Assembly (NCBI GenBank): GCA_002494495.1 | Contig: DACB01000015.1 | Span: 1 to 64,000 of the forward strand | DNA length: 64,000 nucleotides | From: Methanobacterium sp. UBA294 | Lineage (GTDB): Archaea; Methanobacteriota; Methanobacteria; Methanobacteriales; Methanobacteriaceae | Reading direction: 5' to 3' | Shown here: piece by piece, positions 45,874 to 54,885 of the stretch | How positions within the stretch are numbered: position 1 is the first letter of the stretch | How the letters are laid out: the number at the start of each line of letters is the position of its first letter | Program-made: the position numbers and the translations under genes | The notes under the pieces: generated by a model | The model's database searches: none | Told to the model about the DNA's origin: nothing | What the model saw: only the letters and a program-made list of their open reading frames with translations

Positions 45874-46323
45874 ATGGATAACCAGGGTAAAGAAGTATCT
45901 AAATTAGATAAATTTCTTGAAAAGGATAAGAAAAAACATCGTGCAGAATTTGTAGTTTCCATAATCTTCAATATCATATTATACTACGTAGCAAACAACC
46001 TCTTAAACTGGAATATCAGCTTCATTGCCCCCACATTTGCCAATGTCCTATGGATAGTGAACTATTTTCTCTTGGCTGCCATCATTATTAACCTGATATT
46101 CATTTTCTACCATCCCAACTGGTTTAGAAATCTGCTTCATGTGGTAATTGATGTGCTGTTTATAATAACCGCCTACACATTCTTCACTGTATTCCCCTTC
46201 ATAGTGGGTGAAGGCCTGGCCATTGCATTGAAAATACTCATTGCACTGGTAATTGTGGCGTCTGTTATTTCCCTGATAATCCATGTTGTTAGGTTTATTT
46301 TATTGCTGATTTACAGGGATTAG
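45874..46323 (+). CDS. Membrane protein with about four helices, unknown function
   Basis: 149 residues. A charged N-terminus (LDKFLEKDKKKH) is followed by about four hydrophobic helices. No family recognised with confidence. It follows the response regulator on the same strand after 45 nt and may be co-transcribed with it. Confidence 0.65.
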   Translation: MDNQGKEVSKLDKFLEKDKKKHRAEFVVSIIFNIILYYVANNLLNWNISFIAPTFANVLWIVNYFLLAAIIINLIFIFYHPNWFRNLLHVVIDVLFIITAYTFFTVFPFIVGEGLAIALKILIALVIVASVISLIIHVVRFILLLIYRD

Positions 46324-46375
46324 ACAAAGAAAAAAAATTCTTTAATCATTATTTATTTTATGCATCTTTTAATTA

Positions 46376-46445
46376 ACAATTTAATTTTTATCTGTTTTCT
46401 ATTTTACAATTTAATTTTTATCTGTTTTCTATTTTACAATTTAAT
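46376..46445. repeat. 30-bp tandem repeat
   Basis: ACAATTTAATTTTTATCTG... with a 30-bp period: two full copies (46376-46405 and 46406-46435) and a partial third. Intergenic, between two genes on the same strand. Confidence 0.85.
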
Positions 46446-46597
46446 TTATATTTGCATTCCATTACACTATCTGATGTTATTATTGAACCTTTTTTTTAGA
46501 TTATAGAACCTTTTTATAGACCATAAGTAAGGATACCACAAGTATATATCAACCTTGAAGATAACATATCAAGTGACTCAAAAATGAGGCGATAAAA

Positions 46598-47044
46598 ATG
46601 AATAAAAAAAATAGGACTATTTTAGATAGAAAAGGTTTTGTCGAGAAGATGCTGGAAGATACTGCCCAGACCATCGACAATATACGATATGACATTGAAA
46701 AATCCATAGTAGACTACACCTTCGTCCCAGGTAAGGACATATTAGAAACAGATGAAAGTGTAATAGTGCATGTTGACCTGCCCGGTATCAAAAAGGAAGA
46801 TATCGAACTCAACGTTACAGAGAAACGGATGAAAGTCAAAGCAAATTTCGACATCACCAGTGAAGTCGAAAGGGGAAGACATATAACCATCAACGAACAG
46901 AAAAGTGGTTTCATCAGGAGAACAGTACGGTTCCCCAAAAAAGTGATACCACAGGAAGCAGAAGCAAACTTTGATAAAGATGTTCTAACTGTGGAAGTAC
47001 CCAAACAGGAAAAAGAAGAAAGCTTTAAAGTGGATATTAAATGA
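46598..47044 (+). CDS. Hsp20/alpha-crystallin small heat-shock protein
   Basis: 148 residues. The alpha-crystallin domain is seen from about residue 45: VIVHVDLPGIKKEDIELNV, FIRRTVRFPKKV and the conserved A.FDKDVLTVEVPK, with a short C-terminal tail. A holdase chaperone that keeps unfolded proteins soluble. TATATATC at 46540-46547 is a candidate TATA box, and GAGGCGATAAAAATG shows a ribosome-binding site. Confidence 0.9.
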   Translation: MNKKNRTILDRKGFVEKMLEDTAQTIDNIRYDIEKSIVDYTFVPGKDILETDESVIVHVDLPGIKKEDIELNVTEKRMKVKANFDITSEVERGRHITINEQKSGFIRRTVRFPKKVIPQEAEANFDKDVLTVEVPKQEKEESFKVDIK

Positions 47045-47581
47045 TCTTGAGCTTACTCTAGCTGTCCAGAAAAGAGGGTTAATTTGTTTGATTTAAACCA
47101 GTAAGATCTAGTTACCAACTGGGAAGGTGTTGTTCCACATACAAAATCAACTTTTTTGTAAGTATGATTTGGACTTGACCCCTGATTTAGTAGTACCACA
47201 CCAAACAGACAAAATCATTTCCTGTTTACGTGATCTGGGTTACTAACTGGTTTATTTCATCCTTTATTTTTAATAGATCTTGGCGGTTGAATTAATTGGT
47301 GCATAATTTGTGCAAAAAATATTTGAGCTGAGTTATATAATACAATAATAAGGGTCAATTTTATTAAAAATTCGAAATAATTTCTTCAATTAACAATATA
47401 TAATAAACTATCAAATAAAATGAGTTATTTTGTTAAGTTCAATAAATTAATTTTCAAATTTATAGAATCTGATATTAATTAATAAGAATTCTGAAAATAA
47501 GAATTCTAATTTTTACTTTAATATTGATTCAAATTACCATAAATTCAATATAGAATAGAAACCAAAAAGAAGGAGGATTAC
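47045..47581. other. Non-coding spacer with a possible gene scrap
   Basis: No intact gene. At about 47170-47245 one frame reads DLTPDLVVPHQTDKIISCLR before a stop, faintly like the HQxN-type motif of KAS III enzymes, but the fit is short and could be chance. The rest is AT-rich promoter sequence for the NYN gene, whose GGAGGATT ribosome-binding site ends at about 47580. Confidence 0.35.
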
Positions 47582-48076
47582 ATGAGTAATTCTAAAAAAT
47601 CATCTATACGAGATTTTCTTCCCATTAAAAAGAAAATATCCAACCAGAAAAATATTGGGCTACTGGTGGACGGACCCAACATGCTTCGAAAGGAATTCAA
47701 CCTGGACCTGGAATCCATTAGAGAACTTATATCAGAATATGGAAAGATGCGGGTAGGTAAGGTACTCTTAAACCAGTACGCATCTGATAAATTAATAGAA
47801 GCAATCGTAAATCAGGGTTTCACGCCCATAGTTGTAGCTGGTGATACAGACGTTCACATGGCCATGGAGGCAATGGAACTAATTTACAACCCTAACATAG
47901 ATATTTTAGCCCTGATGACCCGTAACGCTGACTTTTTACCCCTGTTAAATAAGACGAAAGAAAATGGTAAGGAGACCATAGTCATTGGTGCAGAGCCCGG
48001 ATTCAGTATAGCCCTGCAGAACACCAGCGACAATTCCATAACCTTAGGAAACCCACACCCCACACCAGGGAAATAG
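47582..48076 (+). CDS. NYN-domain protein (LabA-like, TIGR00288 type)
   Basis: 164 residues. The NYN/PIN-like fold is seen in IGLLVDGPNMLRKEFNLDLE (first Asp), VVAGDTDVHMAMEAMEL and LMTRNADFLPLLNKTKENGKETIVIGA. These Asp residues suggest metal-dependent RNase activity. The family is common in methanogens without assigned function. Strong GGAGGATTACATG start. Confidence 0.85.
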   Translation: MSNSKKSSIRDFLPIKKKISNQKNIGLLVDGPNMLRKEFNLDLESIRELISEYGKMRVGKVLLNQYASDKLIEAIVNQGFTPIVVAGDTDVHMAMEAMELIYNPNIDILALMTRNADFLPLLNKTKENGKETIVIGAEPGFSIALQNTSDNSITLGNPHPTPGK

Positions 48077-48092
48077 GGATATTATTTTTACA

Positions 48093-48160
48093 AAAAAAAG
48101 TTACATAATTTTTGTTTTTATAAAAAAGTTACATAATTTTTGTTTTTATAAAAAAGTTAT
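48093..48160. repeat. 28-bp tandem repeat in a convergent spacer
   Basis: AAAAAAGTTACATAATTTTTG-type unit in two copies plus a partial third, period 28 bp. Each copy has an oligo-T tract, so it may end transcription from both convergent genes. Confidence 0.75.
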
Positions 48161-48199
48161 AAGGAATTAAAATAAGAAAAAAAGAAAAATTTAAATTTA

Positions 48200-49429
48200 T
48201 TACTGTAATTTAGCTATACGATCCATGGCTTTTCTTGTATTTTCCAGGGTGTTGAATGCAGTTAATCTGAGGTAGCCCTCTCCACTTGGTCCGAAGCCAA
48301 CCCCGGGTGTGCCTACCACGTTAGCTTTCTCCAGGAGCAGATCGAAAAATTCCCATGAATCAATACCATCAGGGGTTTTAATCCATATATAGGGTGAATT
48401 AACTCCACCATAAACATTCAAGCCAATTTCAGTTAAGCTTTCCCTTATGATGGCTGCATTTTCCATGTAATAATCAATAATATCTTTAATCTCTTTCTGG
48501 CCCTGTGGTGAGTAAATTGCAGCTGCTGCAACCTGTATAGGGTATGAAACGCCGTTGAACTTGGTAGTTAATCTCCGGTACCACAAATCATTTAAAGAAT
48601 GACTGTTAACCTTTGAGTCGTATCCAAACAGTTCCTTAGGCACCACAGTATAGGCGCACCTGGTACCTGTAAAGCCGGCGTTTTTTGAGAAGCTCTTGAA
48701 TTCTATAGCCACTTCTTTTGCCCCATCAATTTCGTAGATACTGTGTGGAATGTCATCTTCTTGTATGTAAGCTTCATAAGCTGCGTCGAACAGGATCACC
48801 GCTTTATTTTCCCGTGCGTAATTTACCCATTTGGATAGTTCATCCCGGTTAAGTACGGTCCCGGTGGGGTTATTTGGTAAGCAGAGATAGATTAGATCGA
48901 CGTGTGATTGGGGGAGTTCTGGTACGAATCCATTTTCTTCTGTGCAAGGTAAGTAGACCAGACCTTCATATTTTCCATCCTCTCCCATGGCACCTCCACG
49001 GCCAGCCATGATGTTACTTTCCACGTATACCGGGTATACAGGGTCGGTTACCGCTACAACGTTGTCTGCGCCGAATATTTCCTGGATATTGCCTGAATCT
49101 GGTTTTGCACCTTCACTTACAAACACTTCTTCGTTGTCTAATTTTATACCCCGTGCCTGGTAGTCGTGCTTGATTATCTCATCAATTAGAAAATCGTAAC
49201 CCCGGTATGGTCCGTAGCCCATGAATGTCTCGGCCTGGCCCATTTCATCAACACCAGCCTTGAATTTATCAATTATAGCTGGTGGTAATGGTTTAGTCAC
49301 GTCACCGATACCCATACGTATGATATCAGCGTCCGGATTCTCATTCTGGTATTTAGTAACTCGGTTATCAATTTCTGCAAATAGGTAACTGCTCTCGAGT
49401 AACAGGTAGTTTTCGTTAATGGATGACAT
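48200..49429 (-). CDS. dapL: LL-diaminopimelate aminotransferase
   Basis: 409 residues, the family length. Class I/II PLP aminotransferase with DIIRMGIGDVTKPLPP near the N-terminus, FMGYGPYRGYDFL, NNPTGTVL, and PLP lysine in FKSFSKNAGFTGTR. In methanogens DapL makes LL-diaminopimelate from tetrahydrodipicolinate in one step, feeding lysine synthesis. The promoter region carries a perfect palindrome at 49656-49675. Confidence 0.92.
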   Translation of the reverse strand: MSSINENYLLLESSYLFAEIDNRVTKYQNENPDADIIRMGIGDVTKPLPPAIIDKFKAGVDEMGQAETFMGYGPYRGYDFLIDEIIKHDYQARGIKLDNEEVFVSEGAKPDSGNIQEIFGADNVVAVTDPVYPVYVESNIMAGRGGAMGEDGKYEGLVYLPCTEENGFVPELPQSHVDLIYLCLPNNPTGTVLNRDELSKWVNYARENKAVILFDAAYEAYIQEDDIPHSIYEIDGAKEVAIEFKSFSKNAGFTGTRCAYTVVPKELFGYDSKVNSHSLNDLWYRRLTTKFNGVSYPIQVAAAAIYSPQGQKEIKDIIDYYMENAAIIRESLTEIGLNVYGGVNSPYIWIKTPDGIDSWEFFDLLLEKANVVGTPGVGFGPSGEGYLRLTAFNTLENTRKAMDRIAKLQ

Positions 49430-49503
49430 GTTATTTACTCCTCAAATGTGTAATTAAAATTTTAAAATAGCTAGTGATATTATTAGGTTACAGGAATATT
49501 TAA

Positions 49504-49590
49504 AATTTATTAAAAGAACAGTTATTTTAAAAATTAATTGAATGAACAGTTATTTTAAAAATTAATTAAAAGAACAGTGTTTTATAATTT
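49504..49590. repeat. Three-copy repeat of about 31 bp upstream of dapL
   Basis: AATTTATTAAAAGAACAGTT.. and AATTAATTGAATGAACAGTT.. and AATTAATTAAAAGAACAGTG.. lie in tandem about 30 bp apart. They occupy part of the 480-nt spacer upstream of dapL, which has no gene. Confidence 0.7.
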
Positions 49591-49655
49591 AATTAAATGG
49601 TGGATGATTTTTTTAAAATAAGATTCTATGTTTTTTTAAATTTGAAATCAAATCT

Positions 49656-49675
49656 TTGTTTTATTGATAAAACAA
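49656..49675. promoter_or_regulatory. Perfect palindrome TTGTTTTAT-TG-ATAAAACAA
   Basis: Nine-base arms with a 2-nt centre. The same sequence with one mismatch per site is found twice before the metal permease gene at 19.1 kb. A candidate operator; no cognate regulator is assigned. Confidence 0.5.
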
Positions 49676-49909
49676 GAATAAATAAAAAAATTAAATAAAT
49701 ATATAATTGCCAAGTTCCGCATTTTTTCATCCCCCTTTTATTTTTTCTGGTGAATACTAGCAAACAAACGGATTATATCTCTGAATTTGAACATTGAATA
49801 TGGCTAAATAGAATTTCAACTGAATATTTTAGGAAAACTTATTCAATCTATGCGGGCATTCTATGTTTTTATTATAAATCATAATGTAATATTATCCAAA
49901 AAAATGAAT

Positions 49910-51391
49910 TCATCTGGTTAATTGGGGAGAAACTACATCTATACCATCATCCTTTAATATATCAAATTCTTCAGGATGCTCAGTATGGATGGGGTAAACT
50001 TTTTCAGGTTGGATCTCCTGGATCATCCCCAGAAGCTCCTGGCCGTTGGCGTGTCCAGATGCATGGAAGCCCTCTGTAACGTAATGGATACCAAATAGAT
50101 CAAGCCAATTTTTAACCTTCCTTTCATTTATTTCCATCTGCTCATCAAATGGCTCGGTGCTGGACTTTATATATACAGCATCCTCTGGTTTTATGTCTAT
50201 TAACTCCTTTAACTCGAAAAAATCTGACCGGAATAGGTAATTTTCTGGATCCTTCTGCAGGTCCTTATACCTGATGATGTTATCCCTAACCAGGAAATCC
50301 CTCTCCCATTTACGATAATCCCTCAAGCTATGACTGGAATCCATTTGGGACGTGCACATCCATTCATTCTCCACACAGGCAAAGCTCTCATCGTCAATCA
50401 AACCCCATCCACGCCGGGGTTGATAAATAAGAACATCTCCAATATTGGGGTACTGTTTACTCTGAAATAGATTTAAAATATAGGCTTGTTTTAAGCTTAC
50501 CACCAGCTGCCGGCCAGTTTGTTGAGCCACCTTATAGAAGGTAATTAAACGGTCCAGATCCCGCACAGGATAATTAACAATCACCAGTGCACGTGCCTGG
50601 TCTACCTGTTCAACTGCCCTTTTTTCAATTTCTTCTTCAGTGACATTTGAAACACTACTTATACGGGTGCCTTCACTGAACATAACAGTTGGACGAGATT
50701 TACGTGCTAATTCTATAAATTTCCGGGTTAAATCAGGCCTTCTGCCATGAAAGCGCAGATCACCAGTATAGATTATGGTGTCATTCCCGTTATCTGCGAT
50801 ACATCCGCAGGCCCCAGGAAGAGAATGGTCAACAGGAATGGATTTAATGTTGAACTCCCCTACCTGAAAGTTTTTATAAGGTTTAATAATGCGTATATCC
50901 CTTGGAACTTTTTCTTTACTCCTAGTATGTCCTTCTCCACGTTTTTTAGGCACAAGGTGAAATGATTTTTTTAATTGTGTGTAATCAGAAAACGAAGCAA
51001 TACCAGTATCTTCCAGGGCTTTAAGTATAAACAAAGATTCCTCTGAAAGGTAGATAGGCATATCTTCCCTTAAATGGTGGATATATGCTGCATGGTCCAC
51101 ATGGGCATGGCTTATAAATACGCCATCTACCGCCGGCTCTTTGTCATATGATAAGCCAGAGTGGCGCAGGTAATCCTCCCGGTAGATGCCCTTTATCCAG
51201 GGTAGGAGTCCTAAAGCCACGAAGTCCAGAATGCCATTGGATTTACGGGGCTGGAGGAATTCGGAGAGAAAATCGTTGGCCCGATTAAAGGCCAGTCCAA
51301 AGTCAAATAGGAAGGAAGTATCTTTACCAGATATTCGGATCTTATTTCCCCCAATTTCATTTACCCCTCCATAAAAAGAAAATTCAGTCAT
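49910..51391 (-). CDS. RNase J-like metallo-beta-lactamase-fold hydrolase
   Basis: 493 residues. Metallo-beta-lactamase metal motif HAHVDH at residues 95-100, then VDHSLPGACG and YTGDLRFHG. The later FHASGHANGQELL and KVYPIHTEHPEEF match beta-CASP/RNase J-type nucleases. The N-terminus FSFYGGVNEIGGNKI is RNase J-like. Probably an RNA-processing nuclease, but the protein is diverged from canonical archaeal RNase J and other substrates are possible. Confidence 0.78.
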   Translation of the reverse strand: MTEFSFYGGVNEIGGNKIRISGKDTSFLFDFGLAFNRANDFLSEFLQPRKSNGILDFVALGLLPWIKGIYREDYLRHSGLSYDKEPAVDGVFISHAHVDHAAYIHHLREDMPIYLSEESLFILKALEDTGIASFSDYTQLKKSFHLVPKKRGEGHTRSKEKVPRDIRIIKPYKNFQVGEFNIKSIPVDHSLPGACGCIADNGNDTIIYTGDLRFHGRRPDLTRKFIELARKSRPTVMFSEGTRISSVSNVTEEEIEKRAVEQVDQARALVIVNYPVRDLDRLITFYKVAQQTGRQLVVSLKQAYILNLFQSKQYPNIGDVLIYQPRRGWGLIDDESFACVENEWMCTSQMDSSHSLRDYRKWERDFLVRDNIIRYKDLQKDPENYLFRSDFFELKELIDIKPEDAVYIKSSTEPFDEQMEINERKVKNWLDLFGIHYVTEGFHASGHANGQELLGMIQEIQPEKVYPIHTEHPEEFDILKDDGIDVVSPQLTR

Positions 51392-51529
51392 GGTCTTGGA
51401 TATTATGTTTATTTAAATAAAAATTTTGGGTATTATTAAATAATTAATTATCATTCCATTAAGTCTATTTTAAATGTAACTGTCTAACTGCATCGGTGCT
51501 GGTGTTTTAGTTGCTTGGGATCATTGCCT

Positions 51530-51970
51530 GTGCTGGTGTTTTGAGCTGGCTTCTTATTTTTTCTTATTTTTTGTATTATGCATTAAGTGCCTACTCATTT
51601 TATGGTGCAAATTTAATCCCACATTTTTTAACAAACCCCTGATACTCTGGGAACCTTTCTTTATATTTTGCTGGCTTCAACTAAGATTTGATAAAGCATT
51701 TGGAATTATTCCCGGAATACTGCTTGCAGGATTAAGCATGGGAGCATATCATATCGGTACCTACCCTATTCCTGAAGTTATAGGGTTAGCCCTTTTCGGT
51801 ATTTTATTTGAGTAATTTTCCGTATAACCTCCAATCTACTGATCATGTGGACGTTAACCTGGAGCACATCATCAGGGTGAAATTTCTATGAACATCCAGA
51901 AAGCAGCCGTTTTATAAAAATCAGTATCATCAGTCTCAGTATAATCATAATTCCCAAATAATCCATGGAG
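51530..51970 (+). pseudogene. Decayed CPBP (CAAX-type) membrane protease gene
   Basis: No open gene fills 51392-52076, but translated fragments line up as a CPBP intramembrane protease in at least two frames. First, VLSWLLIFSYFLYYALSAYS (51535-51620 region). Second, WEPFFIFCWLQLRFDKAFGI then LLAGLSMGAYHIGTYP up to a TAA at 51813. Third, VIFRITSNLLIMWTLTW after it in another frame. In intact relatives the first motif is EExxFRGWLQxRF; here it reads W-E-P-F-F-I-F-C-W. The frameshifts and lost Glu show decay. Confidence 0.6.
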
Positions 51971-52076
51971 ACTTTATTTCAGAAAAAACGTATTACACAC
52001 TATCATCTATAATATTGTAAATTATTTGTGTTGTCCATTTTTTAGTTGGTAACAAATTTTGTATTGTTTTATTTTA

Positions 52077-53030
52077 TTAATCTATAATCCGTGATGGTTT
52101 TCCTTCTATGATATGCTTCCCATATAATGATTGGTTATAATGGTAGCCTGCTGATTTAATTAGATCTCTTAATGATTTTTTTTCTTCAGTTCCTAGGATA
52201 ATTTTTCCATTTGATATTTCAAAATCAACATTACTTCCTAGTCTTGATTTGATTGTATTTAGATCATCCATGGTTACTTCTCTAAATCCCTGTTTAATCA
52301 CATTATTTTGAAACATATTCTGGATATTTCTGTCAGTTTCAATTAATGATCTTATATTATTTTCATTATCAAAGAATGGAAGTATGTGGGAGCTGTTAAC
52401 CACTTCAATAGCTTCATGTTCTATTTGGTCATGCATATCAAATATTTCGATGAAAGCATTGTAATTCCTGATTAACGCAATTTTTTCATGGTTATCCAGG
52501 ATAAAAATTAGATCGTAATTATCATCGACTTCCACATTATCGTCATCCTGGAATGCATGGTTAAACATATTGTCATTGAATAACAATTTATTCAAGCCTT
52601 TATCAGTGAGAACCTGTCTGGGGAATAATCGCCTGATTTGACCAATAATTAACCCTGATTCGTTTCTATGGGCGATTATGTAATTGTTTAATGAACTTTT
52701 GACTTCTTTAAGATCTTCCAATTGCTCTGATATAGTATCGATTATTGCTTCTTCATAATATTGCCAATTATCTATCTGGTTTAAATCAATCTTCACCAGG
52801 GCATCTGATCTATTTTCATCATAGGAATCAATGAACTCGGAACCTACTGCACTATCTATATTTGAATTTAGAATATTTTTAATTAAATCCCGGGCATTGC
52901 CCTCATGATGCGCCCTGAAAAAATGAAATCTAGTTTTACACCTTACCCTGAATCTTTTAGTAAATAATAATAACAGTTCTTCAGATAATTCCCCATTTAA
53001 AATTTCATTAATTTCATTATCTTCCAACAT
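52077..53030 (-). CDS. DUF4868-like (KwaB-like?) protein, unknown function
   Basis: 317 residues, acidic, without membrane helices or catalytic motif. Its layout (long N-terminal helical part; YDLIFILDNHEKIALIRNYNAFIEIFD in the middle; basic C-terminal LRDLIKSAGYHYNQSLYG) reminds me of DUF4868, the domain of KwaB in the two-gene Kiwa phage-defence system. The partner membrane protein KwaA is not seen on either side: upstream is a 600-nt spacer and downstream is protease debris. The assignment is by recollection of family shape and is uncertain. Confidence 0.4.
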   Translation of the reverse strand: MLEDNEINEILNGELSEELLLLFTKRFRVRCKTRFHFFRAHHEGNARDLIKNILNSNIDSAVGSEFIDSYDENRSDALVKIDLNQIDNWQYYEEAIIDTISEQLEDLKEVKSSLNNYIIAHRNESGLIIGQIRRLFPRQVLTDKGLNKLLFNDNMFNHAFQDDDNVEVDDNYDLIFILDNHEKIALIRNYNAFIEIFDMHDQIEHEAIEVVNSSHILPFFDNENNIRSLIETDRNIQNMFQNNVIKQGFREVTMDDLNTIKSRLGSNVDFEISNGKIILGTEEKKSLRDLIKSAGYHYNQSLYGKHIIEGKPSRIID

Positions 53031-53636
53031 CTTCTACCCCCCTCTTATAAACATTTTTTACTGTATTAAGTGTTTTTAAGTCCTTTGATTAAGAAATAAT
53101 AGGATATAAGTGGATAAAAATAACATAACCATTTCTTAGTTGTTAAAATCATAATATAATTAAAAGTTATTCTAATGTTATTTATTATTTACTATCATTA
53201 ATTTATTTACTGTCATTACTTTAGAAAAAATATCTCATTATTCCTACCTTCATTAAACTTCTGATCATTTTATTTTTAATTAGTTATGATATAATTAGGT
53301 GGGCTCGTTTTTTTTTGTGGGTCCTGGAATAAGGGATAAAATAAAAAAACAGGCTAAAAATCTATTAAATCGGGGAAAAAATAGAACACCCATATAAAAC
53401 ATATAAACGATTACATATCAAAGTAAATAAAATACAACTAGATCTTGAAAAAATTAAGCTATTTAACTAATATTTAAATAAATTCTATTTTGTATTTCAT
53501 TTCACCTGTATATCAAAAAAACCATAAAAATACACAAAAACTAAAAATAGAGTGTTATTAATAATTAACTTAAAATTGGGATTGAATATAATTATCAAAT
53601 ATTATCAATATAAATTCATAAATCTTGTGGTAAAAT
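53031..53636. other. Non-coding AT-rich spacer
   Basis: About 600 nt, with no gene seen on either strand. It separates the DUF4868-like gene from the second glycan locus, where AT content rises. Confidence 0.45.
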
Positions 53637-54875
53637 ATGCTCTATAAAATAAAAGATAATTTTAATATCCTTAAAGACCGTTTGAGGAATCCATTATATT
53701 TAAACTCATTCTATATAATGTTAAATTCCATAACAGGTTCAGGTATAGGTTTTATATTTTGGATTGTGGCTGCTAAATTTTATAGTACAGAAGTTGTAGG
53801 TATTACTACAGCTTTACTATCTTCAATAACTTTAATAACTATGTTTTCATTTCTAGGATTTGATCAGTCTATCATTCGTTTTTTTCCTAGTGGAGATAAA
53901 AGTAAATTATTCAGTACAGCAGCTATAATTGCATTTATTTCAGGTACAATATTTTGTTTAATTTATGTAATTGGAATTGATATTTGGGCCCCTACTTTAT
54001 CGATAATAAAAAACAATTTTTTTATTTTTTACATTTTTCTAATTGCCAATATTATGACGCTATTGGCAGGCAGTGCCTTTCTAGCATTAAGAAAAGCAAA
54101 ATATTTATTCATGCAAAGTCTGGTAACTGGAACTAGATTATTTCTATTAATTCCTTTTGTAATTTTTGGTGCTTTAGGAATATTTATCTCTTTTGGAGTT
54201 TCATATATATTAGCACTTTTATTCACATTAATAATACTATATAAATATGATATTCATCCTAAAAAATTAGATATAAAATTTCTAAATCGATCGCTTCATT
54301 TTTCTATGGGAAATTATGTTTATGGTCTTTTATTTGCAGTTCCAAGTCAAATCATGCCCATACTTGTTATAACCATATTAGGAGCTGAATCAGCAGCATA
54401 TTTTTATATAGCATTTGCATTAGCAAGTATTCCCATGGTAATTATTAGTTCTTTTGCCACATCTCTTTTTGTAGAAGGTAGTTATGGTGAGCCTTTAAAA
54501 GAAAATGTTAAAAAATCCATCAAATCAATATTTCTGATATTAACTCCTGTAGTACTTTTGTTAATTTTTTTCGGAGAACCTCTCCTCGGATTAATTGGTC
54601 AAAATTATCTTAATGCATTAAATATATTCAGACTTATGCTTGTGTCTACATTTTTTATAGTTTTTTATAACATATTTATTTCAATAAAAAGGATACAAAA
54701 AGATATTAAAGTTTTAATCTTCATTGGAACAATTAATGCCATACTTTTAATAGGATTCAATTATATTTTGATGCAAATTTTTGGATTGATTGGTATAGGA
54801 TATGCTTGGATAATCAGCTATGGATTACTCAGTTTATTTGTGATAATAATGGCAAGAAGAGAGAAATGGATTTAG
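53637..54875 (+). CDS. Wzx-like polysaccharide flippase
   Basis: 412 residues, about 12 membrane helices, with the family N-terminus (NSITGSGIGFIFWIVAAKFYSTEVVGITTALLSSI). Only distantly similar to the flippase at 64-1518. First gene of the second glycan locus, where codons are much richer in A/T than in the rest of the window. Role: translocation of a lipid-linked glycan. Confidence 0.85.
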   Translation: MLYKIKDNFNILKDRLRNPLYLNSFYIMLNSITGSGIGFIFWIVAAKFYSTEVVGITTALLSSITLITMFSFLGFDQSIIRFFPSGDKSKLFSTAAIIAFISGTIFCLIYVIGIDIWAPTLSIIKNNFFIFYIFLIANIMTLLAGSAFLALRKAKYLFMQSLVTGTRLFLLIPFVIFGALGIFISFGVSYILALLFTLIILYKYDIHPKKLDIKFLNRSLHFSMGNYVYGLLFAVPSQIMPILVITILGAESAAYFYIAFALASIPMVIISSFATSLFVEGSYGEPLKENVKKSIKSIFLILTPVVLLLIFFGEPLLGLIGQNYLNALNIFRLMLVSTFFIVFYNIFISIKRIQKDIKVLIFIGTINAILLIGFNYILMQIFGLIGIGYAWIISYGLLSLFVIIMARREKWI

Positions 54876-54885
54876 GACGTCACAA

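Noticed and set aside
47170..47245. Fragment DLVVPHQTDKIISCLR resembling the KAS III HQxN motif
   Set aside because: Too short and without other parts of a KAS III gene in any frame nearby; listed only as a note in the spacer.
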